Source: Pseudomonas inefficax (lineage in GTDB: Bacteria; Pseudomonadota; Gammaproteobacteria; Pseudomonadales; Pseudomonadaceae). From it: a stretch of DNA of 64,000 nucleotides. Shown here piece by piece: positions 7,850-16,197 of the stretch. The stretch is from the NCBI RefSeq assembly GCF_900277125.1, contig NZ_OPYN01000172.1, positions 31,055 to 95,054 on the forward strand. The letters run 5' to 3'. The notes under the pieces are model-generated. The model was given only the letters and a program-made list of their open reading frames with translations. It searched no databases and was not told the DNA's origin. A program made the position numbers and the translations under genes. Position 1 is the stretch's first letter. Every line of letters begins with the position of its first letter.

Positions 7850-8662
7850 TCAGTCGGCGAACGTCGGTTTCTGTTTGCTCATGTGCGCCGCCACTGCCAC
7901 GCGCAGGTCTTCGGACTGCAGCATCGCGGCGTTCCAGGTGGCGATGTATTCCAGGCCATCGTCGATGCGATGGTCACGCATGTAGCTGAGCATTTCCTTG
8001 GTGCCGGCCACGGCGATCGGCGATTTTGCGGCAATCTCGCCGGCAATGGCAAAGACCCCGTCCATCAGCGCGGCCTGATCATCATAGACCCGGTTGACCA
8101 GGCCGATGCGCAGCGCCTCTTCGGCCTCGACATTGCGCCCGGTGAAAGCCAGCTCACGCATCATGCCGTCACCGATGATACGAGGCAAACGTTGCAGTGT
8201 GCCGACATCGGCGGCCATGCCCATGTCGATTTCCTTGATCGAGAACTGCGCGTCGCTGCTGCAGTAGCGCATGTCGCAGGCCGAGATCAGGTCGATCGCG
8301 CCGCCAATGCAGTAACCCTGCACCGCGGCCAGTACCGGCTTGCGGCATTTGTCCACGGCATTGAACGATGCCTGCAGGCGCAGGATGGTGCTGCGCAGGA
8401 AGCGCGCATTGCGGCCCACGTCCTTGCCCATCTGCCCGGCCAGCGAAGCCAGCATCATCAGGTCGATACCGGCGGAAAAATGCTTGCCGGCACCGCTGAT
8501 CACAACTGCCCGCACCGCGTCGGTGTCGTCGACCCACTGGAAGATGTCGACAATCTCCTCCCAGAAGGCCGCGTTCATCGCATTGCGCTTGTCCGGGCGG
8601 TTGATCTGAACGTGGGCGATGCTGTCGGTCAGTTCGACCTTGAATGCGCTGTACTCGGTCAC
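7850..8662 (-). CDS. Crotonase family protein, delta(3,5)-delta(2,4)-dienoyl-CoA isomerase-like
   Basis: A 270-residue enoyl-CoA hydratase/isomerase fold protein. Visible marks are RPDKRNAMN, the oxyanion-hole segment GAGKHFSAGIDLM and GYCIGGAIDLISACDM. The string KEIDMGMAADVGTLQRLP matches the active-site region of mammalian ECH1-type dienoyl-CoA isomerases more closely than plain hydratases. This suggests a role in degrading unsaturated fatty acids with odd-position double bonds. I chose the GTG at 8662 because GCAGGAGT lies about 8 bases upstream. An in-frame ATG at 8692 has no comparable ribosome binding site. The gene is divergent from nhaB. Confidence 0.85.
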   Translation of the reverse strand: MTEYSAFKVELTDSIAHVQINRPDKRNAMNAAFWEEIVDIFQWVDDTDAVRAVVISGAGKHFSAGIDLMMLASLAGQMGKDVGRNARFLRSTILRLQASFNAVDKCRKPVLAAVQGYCIGGAIDLISACDMRYCSSDAQFSIKEIDMGMAADVGTLQRLPRIIGDGMMRELAFTGRNVEAEEALRIGLVNRVYDDQAALMDGVFAIAGEIAAKSPIAVAGTKEMLSYMRDHRIDDGLEYIATWNAAMLQSEDLRVAVAAHMSKQKPTFAD

Positions 8663-8812
8663 GGGCGGCACTCCTGCGGGTGAAGGGTTCATGGCAAGGA
8701 TGGTAACCCAGCCCGATGACCGCACTTGTGCCAAAAACGGGACTTTACGTCTTGCCTAAGACGCGCTGATCCGGCACCGTGCGCCATCGCCGAATCATAA
8801 GGATACAAATTC

Positions 8813-10315
8813 ATGTCGCGCTCCCTGACCGGCGCCCTCGCCCACAGCTTTCTGGGCCAGTCGCCGCTTTGGTACAAGGCAGTCATCTGCCTGTTCCTGG
8901 TGCTCAACCCGCTGCTGCTGATGACCGTCGGCCCGGTCGCGGCCGGCTGGGCACTGGTGCTCGAATTCATCTTCACCCTGGGCATGGCCCTGAAGTGCTA
9001 CCCGCTGATGCCTGGCGGCCTGCTGCTGGTCGAAGCCCTGCTGTTGCAGATGACCACGCCGCAAGCCCTGTACGAAGAGCTGCAGCACAACTTCCCGGTG
9101 ATCCTGCTGCTGATGTTCATGGTCGCGGGCATCCACTTCATGAAGGAACTGCTGCTGTTCCTGTTCTCGCGCATCCTGCTGGGGGTGCGTTCGAAGGCGA
9201 TCCTGGCGTTGCTGTTCTGCGTGCTGTCGGCATTCCTCTCGGCGTTTCTCGATGCGCTGACCGTGACCGCCGTGATCATCAGCGCCGCGGTCGGTTTCTA
9301 TGCGGTGTACCACCGCGTCGCCTCCGGGGCCAACCCGCGCGAAGACAGTGCGCTGGACAGCGATCAGCAGGTCGCACAGTTGCACCGTGAAGACCTCGAC
9401 CAGTTCCGCGCCTTCCTGCGCAGCCTGCTGATGCATGGCGCGGTGGGTACCGCCCTGGGCGGCGTGTGCACGCTGGTGGGCGAGCCGCAGAACCTGCTGA
9501 TCGGCCATGAGATGGGCTGGCACTTTGCTGACTTCTTCCTGAAGGTGGCACCGGTGTCGCTGCCGGTACTGGGCGCCGGTCTGCTGACCTGCGTGCTGCT
9601 GGAAAAGCTGCGCCTGTTCGGCTATGGCACGCTGATGCCCGAGCCGGTGCGCCAGGTGCTGGCCACTTACGCAGCCGAGGACGATGCTGCGCGCACCACT
9701 GCCCAGCGCATCGCGTTGTGGGTGCAAGGGTTGGCCGCACTGATCCTGATCGTCTGCCTGGGGCTGCACGTTGCCGAGGTCGGCCTGATCGGCCTGATGG
9801 TGATCGTGCTGATCACGGCATTCACCGGTATTATCGACGAGCACCGCCTGGGCCGTGCCTTCCAGGACGCCATGCCGTTCACCGCATTGCTGGTGGTGTT
9901 CTTCGCCGTGGTGGCGGTGATTCACCAGCAGCAACTGTTCAGCCCGTTGATTGCCTGGGTGCTGGCGCTGCCGGCCGAGCAGCAACCGGGCATGCTGTAC
10001 CTGGCCAACGGCCTGCTGTCAGCGATCAGCGACAATGTGTTCGTTGCCACCATCTACATTACCGAGGTGAAGCAGGCGTTCCTCGATGGAGGCATGAGCC
10101 GCGAGCATTTCGAGACACTGGCGGTGGCGATCAACACCGGCACCAACCTGCCGAGCGTGGCGACTCCGAATGGGCAGGCGGCGTTCCTGTTCCTGCTGAC
10201 TTCGGCGATCGCGCCGCTGATCCGGCTGTCGTATGGGCGAATGGTGTGGATGGCCTTGCCCTATACCGTAGTGATGGGTGGGCTGGGGTGGTGGGCGGTG
10301 ACCTACTGGCTGTGA
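8813..10315 (+). CDS. nhaB: Sodium/proton antiporter NhaB
   Basis: A 500-residue inner-membrane Na+/H+ antiporter with about twelve hydrophobic segments spread over the whole length and a short charged N-terminus. Its size and sequence (for example the GALAHSFLGQSPLWYK start and AINTGTNLPSVATPNGQAA near the end) match NhaB of gammaproteobacteria. NhaB exports sodium at neutral to alkaline pH. The start has an AAGGA motif 9 bases upstream. It appears monocistronic, with a REP pair behind it. Confidence 0.94.
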   Translation: MSRSLTGALAHSFLGQSPLWYKAVICLFLVLNPLLLMTVGPVAAGWALVLEFIFTLGMALKCYPLMPGGLLLVEALLLQMTTPQALYEELQHNFPVILLLMFMVAGIHFMKELLLFLFSRILLGVRSKAILALLFCVLSAFLSAFLDALTVTAVIISAAVGFYAVYHRVASGANPREDSALDSDQQVAQLHREDLDQFRAFLRSLLMHGAVGTALGGVCTLVGEPQNLLIGHEMGWHFADFFLKVAPVSLPVLGAGLLTCVLLEKLRLFGYGTLMPEPVRQVLATYAAEDDAARTTAQRIALWVQGLAALILIVCLGLHVAEVGLIGLMVIVLITAFTGIIDEHRLGRAFQDAMPFTALLVVFFAVVAVIHQQQLFSPLIAWVLALPAEQQPGMLYLANGLLSAISDNVFVATIYITEVKQAFLDGGMSREHFETLAVAINTGTNLPSVATPNGQAAFLFLLTSAIAPLIRLSYGRMVWMALPYTVVMGGLGWWAVTYWL

Positions 10316-10321
10316 GGTAGC

Positions 10322-10430
10322 CTGCACCTGCCTCTTCGCGGGTGAACCCGCTCCCACAGGTATTGCGCCAGGCTCAAAGGCTGTGCAGTACCTGTGGGAG
10401 CGGGTTTACCCGCGAAAGGGCCAGCACAGG
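10322..10430. repeat. REP pair (inverted)
   Basis: Units at 10322-10362 and 10389-10430, 3' of nhaB. Confidence 0.9.
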
Positions 10431-10542
10431 TTTGCGCTGTCGATTCTGCTGCCTGCCATTCGGCTATCCAATCCCGTACAACTTTTGCCTCTCGCCCGCA
10501 TCGAAACACAGGTAAGCCCCGTCCGTGTCAAGGAGGTTCACC

Positions 10543-11088
10543 ATGGCGCTACGCACCACGTTGCTGTTTTCCTGCATGACCCTGGCCCTGCTCGGCTGCG
10601 CCGGCAACGATCACCCGGCGCCGCCGCGCACCCAGCAGGTCGACCTGCAACGTTACCAGGGCACCTGGTACGAACTCGCGCGGCTGCCGATGTTCTTCCA
10701 GCGCAACTGCGTGCAGTCCGAGGCGTACTATGGCCTGCGAGATGACGGCCGCCTCGATGTGACCAACCGCTGCCAGGAAAAGGACGGCCAGTGGAACCAG
10801 GCCAAGGGCATTGCCGAAGCCCAGCAACCGGGTAGTACCGACAAACTCTGGGTGCGCTTCGACAACTGGTTCAGCCGCCTCGCGCCCGGCCTGACCAAGG
10901 GCGAGTACTGGGTGCTGTACCACGACAAGGACTACCGCGTGGCCCTGGTCGGCCACCCTAACCGCGAGTACCTGTGGTTGCTTTCGCGCACGCCAGCGGT
11001 CACCGACCAGCAGCGCGAGCAACTGCTGACGATTGCCCGGGAGCAAGGCTATGACACCAGCAAGCTCATCTGGCGACAGGCCGAGTAG
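10543..11088 (+). CDS. Outer-membrane lipocalin (Blc-like lipoprotein)
   Basis: A 181-residue lipocalin with a lipoprotein signal peptide. The lipobox is ALLGC with the modified Cys at residue 19, and the +2 residue is Ala, which favours outer-membrane sorting. The lipocalin structurally conserved region 1 reads YQGTWYELARLP just after the signal. Later VLYHDKDYRVALVGHPNREYLWLLSRTP matches Blc, which binds lysophospholipid-type ligands. The ATG at 10543 follows AAGGAGG at the ideal distance. The frame from 10525 would put a charged stretch ahead of the signal peptide. Confidence 0.9.
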   Translation: MALRTTLLFSCMTLALLGCAGNDHPAPPRTQQVDLQRYQGTWYELARLPMFFQRNCVQSEAYYGLRDDGRLDVTNRCQEKDGQWNQAKGIAEAQQPGSTDKLWVRFDNWFSRLAPGLTKGEYWVLYHDKDYRVALVGHPNREYLWLLSRTPAVTDQQREQLLTIAREQGYDTSKLIWRQAE

Positions 11089-11169
11089 GCGAGACCTGGC
11101 GGGCCATCGACGGCATGCGGTAATCCGGCTAAGGTGTGCGCCCCGTATCACCTCGAAGGAACGAGCCCG

Positions 11170-11250
11170 TTGAGTACTACGCCGCCGCCAGCACCTTGTA
11201 TCCGTCTGACGCACATCGGCCCGCTGGTACAGGCGTCGCTGCTGGGCTGA
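11170..11250 (+). CDS. Possible 26-residue leader peptide upstream of rnz
   Basis: A short TTG-initiated frame, proline-rich at its start and ending LVQASLLG, is preceded by AAGGAA and stops 15 bases before the rnz start. It could be a translated leader coupled to rnz or chance. No homologue is recognised. Confidence 0.2.
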   Translation: MSTTPPPAPCIRLTHIGPLVQASLLG

Positions 11251-11265
11251 ACAAGGAGCCAGAGT

Positions 11266-12225
11266 ATGGATTTGCTGTTCCTGGGCACCTCCGCCGGCGT
11301 GCCGACCAAGACACGCAACGTCAGCGCCACCGCCGTGATCGAAGCCAGCGGCAGCCACTGGTACCTGGTGGACTGTGGCGAAGGTACCCAGCACCGGCTA
11401 CTGCACACGCCGCTGTCGATCCGCGACCTGCGCGCCATCTTCATCACCCACGTGCACGGCGACCATTGCTTCGGCCTGCCGGGCCTGCTGGCCAGCGCCG
11501 GCATGAGCGGGCGCACCCAGCCGCTGGACCTTGTCCTGCCCGCTGCCCTGCACGGCTGGGTTCGCCAGGGTCTGGTGGCCAGCGATACCTTTTTGCCGTT
11601 CGAACTGCGCCTGCTGCCCGTGGAAGAACTGGTCGAGTGGCGCAGCGACGTCATGGAAGTAACCAGCGTACAACTGTCGCACCGGGTACCGAGCGTCGGC
11701 TTCGTTTTCACCGAGCTCAACCCCGAACCACGCCTGGACATTCCGCGCCTGGAAGCCGATGGCATCCCCCGCGGCCCGCTGTGGGGCGACCTGGCCAAAG
11801 GCCTGACGGTGCAGCATGGCGGGCGGCTGCTGCATGGCAGTGACTACTTGCGCCCTTCGCGCCCGCCACGGCGGGTGATCGTGTGCGGCGACAATGACAA
11901 CCCCGAGCTGTTGGCCGACGCAGCCAAGGGCGCGGATGTGCTGGTGCACGAAGCCACGTTCACCCAGGCGGTGGTCGAACGCACGGGGGTTACCTTCGGC
12001 CACAGCACCGCGGCTGCGGTGGCGCGCTTTGCCGAAGCTGCGGGCGTGCGCAACCTGGTGCTGACGCACTTCAGCGCCCGCTACCAGAACGACCCACGGC
12101 GCAGCCCGAGCATCGACAACGTGCGCGACGAAGCCCTCGCCCACTACAGCGGGCAGCTGACCCTGGCGCAGGACCTGCAGCGCTATCACATCGGGCGCGA
12201 TGGCTGTCTTCAGCCGGCCGGATGA
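11266..12225 (+). CDS. rnz: Ribonuclease Z
   Basis: A 319-residue metallo-beta-lactamase fold nuclease of the short RNase Z type, which trims tRNA 3' ends. The zinc motif is THVHGDHCFG with H62, H64, D66 and H67. The substrate-loop region TSAGVPTKTRNVSA is at the N-terminus. The later metal-ligand regions are near CGDNDNPELL and LTHFSARY. There is an AAGGAG ribosome binding site. The stop codon lies in the left arm of a terminator-like hairpin. Confidence 0.93.
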   Translation: MDLLFLGTSAGVPTKTRNVSATAVIEASGSHWYLVDCGEGTQHRLLHTPLSIRDLRAIFITHVHGDHCFGLPGLLASAGMSGRTQPLDLVLPAALHGWVRQGLVASDTFLPFELRLLPVEELVEWRSDVMEVTSVQLSHRVPSVGFVFTELNPEPRLDIPRLEADGIPRGPLWGDLAKGLTVQHGGRLLHGSDYLRPSRPPRRVIVCGDNDNPELLADAAKGADVLVHEATFTQAVVERTGVTFGHSTAAAVARFAEAAGVRNLVLTHFSARYQNDPRRSPSIDNVRDEALAHYSGQLTLAQDLQRYHIGRDGCLQPAG

Positions 12226-12245
12226 TTTAGCATGGCCGGTTTTTC
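12214..12245 (+). terminator. Intrinsic terminator-like hairpin after rnz
   Basis: CCGGCC and GGCCGG (12214-12219, 12234-12239) are followed directly by TTTTT. The inner bases ATG and CAT can extend the stem. The hairpin ends just before the ribosome binding site of the next gene, so it may also limit readthrough into it. Confidence 0.5.
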
Positions 12246-12260
12246 CAAAAGGACTTGGCC

Positions 12261-12800
12261 ATGCAACGCATCGTGATTCTGGGTAACGCCGGCAGTGGCA
12301 AATCGACCCTGGCCCGGCAGATTGGCGCACGTTTGGGCGTGTCGGTGGTGCACCTCGATATGCTGTTCTGGGAGGCCGGCTGGGTCGAGCCGGATGCCGA
12401 GACCTTCCGTACGCGCGTGCGCGATGCGGTAGCTGGGGAGGCTTGGGTATGCGAGGGCAATTATGCCCGCCGCACGTTCGACCTGCGTCTGCCGCGGGCC
12501 GACCTGGTCATCTGGCTGGATACGCCGAGACTGACCTGCCTCAAGCGGGTGATCCTGCGCAGCGTGCTGAACAAGCCCCGGCCAGACCTGCCTACGGGAT
12601 GTACCGAACGGCTGGACCGGGAGTTTCTGACTTTCCTGAAGTTCGTATGGACGTTCGACCGGGGCTATCGGCCGGGGATCGAGGCGAGCCGCCAGGCCAT
12701 AGGGCCGCAGGTGCCGGTGGTGCATTTGCGGGGTGAGCGGCAGATTGCGGCGTTTCTGGCAGATCTTACCCAACCCGCACCGGCAGCACAGCCCCTGTAG
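12261..12800 (+). CDS. Small P-loop kinase (adenylate kinase/FlaR-like)
   Basis: A 179-residue P-loop NTPase with Walker A GNAGSGKS at residues 8-15, an adenylate-kinase-like lid/arginine region and DLVIWLDTPRLTCLKRVILR, as in proteins annotated as adenylate kinase or DNA topology modulation protein FlaR. The real phosphate acceptor is not known. AAAGGA precedes the ATG. The TAG stop codon is part of the CTGTAGGAG of a REP element, so the native C-terminus may have been altered by REP insertion. Confidence 0.75.
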   Translation: MQRIVILGNAGSGKSTLARQIGARLGVSVVHLDMLFWEAGWVEPDAETFRTRVRDAVAGEAWVCEGNYARRTFDLRLPRADLVIWLDTPRLTCLKRVILRSVLNKPRPDLPTGCTERLDREFLTFLKFVWTFDRGYRPGIEASRQAIGPQVPVVHLRGERQIAAFLADLTQPAPAAQPL

Positions 12801-12912
12801 GAGCGGCCTTGTGTCGCGAAAGCGCCGCAAAGCGGCCCCGGCGATGCCTGCGTCTACTTCAAGACCCTGGGGCTGCTGCGCAGCCCGATCGCGACACAAG
12901 GCCGCTCCTACA
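12795..12912. repeat. Inverted REP pair, second sub-family
   Basis: Units at 12795-12839 and 12869-12912 carry the core GGAGCGGCCTTGTGTCGCGA plus a local GCCGCAAAGCGGC hairpin. This sub-family differs from the GCGGGTTTACCCGC type. Confidence 0.85.
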
Positions 12913-12941
12913 AAAAGCGCGTACTCCTGATACTGACGGTA

Positions 12942-14225
12942 CTATGCCGCCAATCGCCCACTGGCAATCGCCTCCGATGCCGCAAGCATCGCGCGCAGCA
13001 ACACCGCGCAGCCCGCAGCCAGGTCCTCGGGCGTGGCGTTCTCGATCTCGTTATGGCTGATACCGTTCTCGCAGGGCACGAAAATCATCCCCGCCGGCCC
13101 AAGCTCGGCCAGGAAGATCGCGTCGTGCCCCGCGCCGCTGACGATGTCCATGTGCGGCAGGCCCAGCGCCTGCGCCGATTCGCGCACGGCGTCGACACAC
13201 CCTTTATCGAAGTACAACGCCGGGAAATCGGCCGTGGGTACCAACTCGTGGCTCAGGCCATGCCTGGCACAAGTCGCTTCGATCACCGCGCGCACATCGG
13301 CAATCATCGCATTCAGCTGCTCACCCTCCAGATGACGAAAATCCAGGGTCATGCGCACTTCGCCCGGGATCACGTTGCGCGAGCCCGGGTAGGCCTGCAG
13401 GCAACCCACCGTGCCACAGGCGTGGGGCTGGTGGCCGAGGGCGGTGCGGTTGACTGCCTCCACCACCGCCGCCGCGCCGACCAGGGCGTCCTTGCGCAGG
13501 TGCATGGGCGTAGGGCCGGCATGGGCCTCGACACCGCGCAGGGTCAGGTCGAACCATTTCTGGCCCAGCGCGCCCAGCACCACGCCGATGGTCTTGCGCT
13601 GATCTTCGAGGATCGGGCCCTGCTCGATATGCGCTTCGAAATAGGCCCCCACCGGGTGGCCTGATACAGCGCGCGGGCCGGCGTAGCCAATGGCGTTCAA
13701 CGCCTCGCCAACGCTGACACCCTGGGCGTCGCGCTTGGCCAGGGTTTCCTCCAGGGTGAACTTGCTGGCGAACACCCCGGACCCCATCATGCACGGCGCA
13801 AAGCGCGAGCCTTCCTCGTTGGTCCACACCACCACTTCCAGCGGCGCTTCGGTCTCCACGCCGAGGTCATTGAGGGTGCGGAGCACTTCCAACCCGGCCA
13901 TCACCCCGAAGCAGCCGTCGAACTTGCCACCGGTGGGCTGGGTGTCGATATGGCTGCCGGTCATCACCGGGGGCAGCTTGGGGTTTCGCCCAGGGCGGCG
14001 GGCGAAGATGTTGCCGACGGCGTCGATGCTGACCGTGCAACCGGCGGCCTCGCACCACTGCACGAACAGATCGCGGGCTTGGCGGTCGAGATCGGTCAGG
14101 GCCAGGCGGCACACGCCGCCCTTGGCGGTGGCACCGAGGCGGGCCAGGTCCATCAGGGACTGCCACAGGCGGGTGCTGTCGATGTGGGGGGCGGTGGTCT
14201 TCAGGATGTCTTGGACTGGGGTCAC
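12942..14225 (-). CDS. N-carbamoyl-beta-alanine amidohydrolase (beta-ureidopropionase), M20 family
   Basis: A 427-residue Zn-dependent amidohydrolase of the M20/M40 family that performs the last step of reductive pyrimidine degradation, giving beta-alanine, CO2 and ammonia. Metal-site motifs are TGSHIDTQPTGGKFDG (H92, D103) and WTNEEGSRFAPCM (E137/E138). EAHIEQG and SGAGHDA follow. The GTG at 14225 is the start because AAGGAGAAACCC precedes it at ideal spacing. Longer frames run through REP sequence. Its neighbour is the NCS1 transporter in the same direction, and dihydropyrimidinase and PreTA are read the other way, which fixes the pathway. L-carbamoylase-type side activity on N-carbamoyl amino acids is also possible. 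Confidence 0.9.
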   Translation of the reverse strand: MTPVQDILKTTAPHIDSTRLWQSLMDLARLGATAKGGVCRLALTDLDRQARDLFVQWCEAAGCTVSIDAVGNIFARRPGRNPKLPPVMTGSHIDTQPTGGKFDGCFGVMAGLEVLRTLNDLGVETEAPLEVVVWTNEEGSRFAPCMMGSGVFASKFTLEETLAKRDAQGVSVGEALNAIGYAGPRAVSGHPVGAYFEAHIEQGPILEDQRKTIGVVLGALGQKWFDLTLRGVEAHAGPTPMHLRKDALVGAAAVVEAVNRTALGHQPHACGTVGCLQAYPGSRNVIPGEVRMTLDFRHLEGEQLNAMIADVRAVIEATCARHGLSHELVPTADFPALYFDKGCVDAVRESAQALGLPHMDIVSGAGHDAIFLAELGPAGMIFVPCENGISHNEIENATPEDLAAGCAVLLRAMLAASEAIASGRLAA

Positions 14226-14253
14226 GGGTTTCTCCTTAAGGCTTTTTGTTTTC

Positions 14254-14360
14254 TGTGCCGGCCTCTTCGCGGGCATGCCCGCTCCCACAGGATCACCACA
14301 GGTCTGAAAAACCGTGCAGTACCTGTTGGAGCGGGCGGGCCCGCGAAGAAGCCAGCGCGG
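14254..14360. repeat. REP pair (inverted)
   Basis: Units at 14254-14290 and 14321-14360 between the transporter and the amidohydrolase. Confidence 0.88.
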
Positions 14361-14362
14361 TC

Positions 14363-15853
14363 TCACGGCAAGGGCTTGGCCACCCGCGCCGGGCTGCGCG
14401 CGACAACGCCGGCGAAGAGGTAATACAGCGCCCCACCCAGCAGCGAACCGGTGAACCAGCCGTAGTCGTAGAACCAGCTGAAACTGTTGTTGCCAATGGC
14501 CATTACTGTCAGCGCCACCGGCAACGCAAAGGCGGCAAAGCCGGCCCAGTTCCACGCCGGGTATACGTCGTCACGGTACAGCCCGGCCAGGTCCAGCTGC
14601 TGCCGGCGGATCAGGAAGTAGTCCACCACCATGATCCCGGCAATCGGCCCCAGCAGGCTGGAATAGCCCAGCAGCCAGTTGGAGTACACGCTTTCCAGGC
14701 TAAGGTCGGAGACGATCCAGCCCAGCTTCTTCAGCAACTCATGGCCCATCAGCGCCAGGCCGATGAAGCCGGTCAGCCACACCGCGCGGCTGCGCCCGAT
14801 CAGGCGTGGGGCGATGTTCTGGAAATCGTTGGTCGGCGACACGATGTTCGCCGCGGTGTTGGTCGACAGCGTGGCGATCACGATCAGCGCCATGGCCAGG
14901 GCCACCCAGAACGGGCTGTGGATCTTGCCGATCAGGCTGACCGGGTCGGACACGGTCTCGCCAACCAGCGACGCCGAGGCAGCGGTCAGCACCACGCCCA
15001 GCGCGGCGAACAGGAACATGGTCAGCGGCAAGCCGAAGATCTGCCCGAGAATCTGGTCCTTCTGGCTGCGTGCGTAACGGCTGAAGTCGGGGATGTTCAG
15101 CGAGAGCGTGGCCCAGAAACCGACCATGGCAGTAAGCCCGGCGCAGAAGTAGCCGAGCATGTTCGCCCCTTCCGGGCGCTTGGGCGGCTGGGCCAGCAGT
15201 TCGCTCATCGACATGTGCGGCAAGGCCCAGAACAGCAGGCCGACGCCGACCGCCACCAACAGCGGTGCAGAAAGCGTTTCGAGCCACTTGATCGACTCGG
15301 CGCCGCGTAGCACCACCCACAGGTTCAGGCACCAGAAGACCATGAAGCCGATCACCTCGCCGGTACCGCCCAGGGCCTTCCAGCCGTCGAACACCGAGCC
15401 GAGGAACAGGTGGATAGCCAGGCCGCCGAACATGGTCTGGATGCCGAACCAGCCACAGGCGACCACCGCTCGGATCAGGCATGGCACGTTGGAGCCAAGA
15501 ATGCCGAACGACGAACGCAGCAGCACCGGGAACGGAATGCCGTACTTGGTGCCTGGGAAGGCGTTGAGGGTGAGCGGGATCAGCACGATCAGGTTGGCCA
15601 GCAAGATCGCCAGCAATGCCTCGCCCACGCTGAGGCCGAAGTAGGCGGTGAGCACGCCGCCAAGGGTGTAGGTGGGCACGCAGATGGACATGCCCACCCA
15701 CAGGGCGGTGATATGCCATTTGTTCCAGGTGCGCTGGTGCACCTTGGTCGGGGCGATGTCGTGATTGTAGCGCGGGCTGTCGAGGACATCGCTGCCCTCG
15801 GACAGCTCGAACAGGCCATCCTGCTCGACCACTTCCGATCTGCTCTGCTGCAT
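14363..15853 (-). CDS. NCS1 family nucleobase/hydantoin:cation symporter
   Basis: A 496-residue inner-membrane transporter with about twelve hydrophobic segments and a cytoplasmic N-terminus (about 45 residues) ending NKWHITALWVGMSICVPTYT, the typical first-helix entry of NCS1 proteins. Its place between amidohydrolase and dihydropyrimidinase points to uptake of uracil, thymine, dihydropyrimidines or hydantoins. The gene is divergent from hydA across a 344-bp AT-rich control region. Confidence 0.9.
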   Translation of the reverse strand: MQQSRSEVVEQDGLFELSEGSDVLDSPRYNHDIAPTKVHQRTWNKWHITALWVGMSICVPTYTLGGVLTAYFGLSVGEALLAILLANLIVLIPLTLNAFPGTKYGIPFPVLLRSSFGILGSNVPCLIRAVVACGWFGIQTMFGGLAIHLFLGSVFDGWKALGGTGEVIGFMVFWCLNLWVVLRGAESIKWLETLSAPLLVAVGVGLLFWALPHMSMSELLAQPPKRPEGANMLGYFCAGLTAMVGFWATLSLNIPDFSRYARSQKDQILGQIFGLPLTMFLFAALGVVLTAASASLVGETVSDPVSLIGKIHSPFWVALAMALIVIATLSTNTAANIVSPTNDFQNIAPRLIGRSRAVWLTGFIGLALMGHELLKKLGWIVSDLSLESVYSNWLLGYSSLLGPIAGIMVVDYFLIRRQQLDLAGLYRDDVYPAWNWAGFAAFALPVALTVMAIGNNSFSWFYDYGWFTGSLLGGALYYLFAGVVARSPARVAKPLP

Positions 15854-16197
15854 GAGGCTTGCTCCAGGTTTTCTTGTAGTTGTTGTTTGCCCATCGGGTT
15901 GATGCGATGGCCGGAGTACACACGCTTTATGTGCTTGAAAATCTCGACCAGATTTTCATCTTGTCAAGTCAGTCAAAGTTTCAAAAAACCCCGAATTAAG
16001 CACTGCAAAACAAATAAATCCATTAATTTCAATGAGTTAAAAACCACAAAATTAATGGGAAAATTTTCTTGCTGAATGCCGGATCTGCATCTAGCCTCCA
16101 ATCTTGTCAGGTCTGACAGGATTAACCTCCCTGCCCGCCCTGCGCCAAGACAATTCCAAGAACCGGCCCAGACCGGTCAGCCTGCGAGGAAAACGGC
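15854..16197. promoter_or_regulatory. Divergent control region with a repeated operator-like motif
   Basis: There is no gene in these 344 bases. They are strongly AT-rich from about 15930 to 16080. Two copies of an 18-base motif, ATCTTGTCAAGTCAGTCA (15958-15975) and ATCTTGTCAGGTCTGACA (16101-16118), agree at 15 of 18 positions. The second copy is palindromic (TGTCAG-GT-CTGACA). One lies on the transporter side and one on the hydA side, so both divergent promoters may answer to one regulator, perhaps the RutR-like protein at 20592. Confidence 0.55.

Noticed and set aside
8663..8734. Longer crotonase start codons at 8692 or 8734
   Set aside because: No good ribosome binding site. The GTG at 8662 has AGGAGT at the right distance and gives the usual length.
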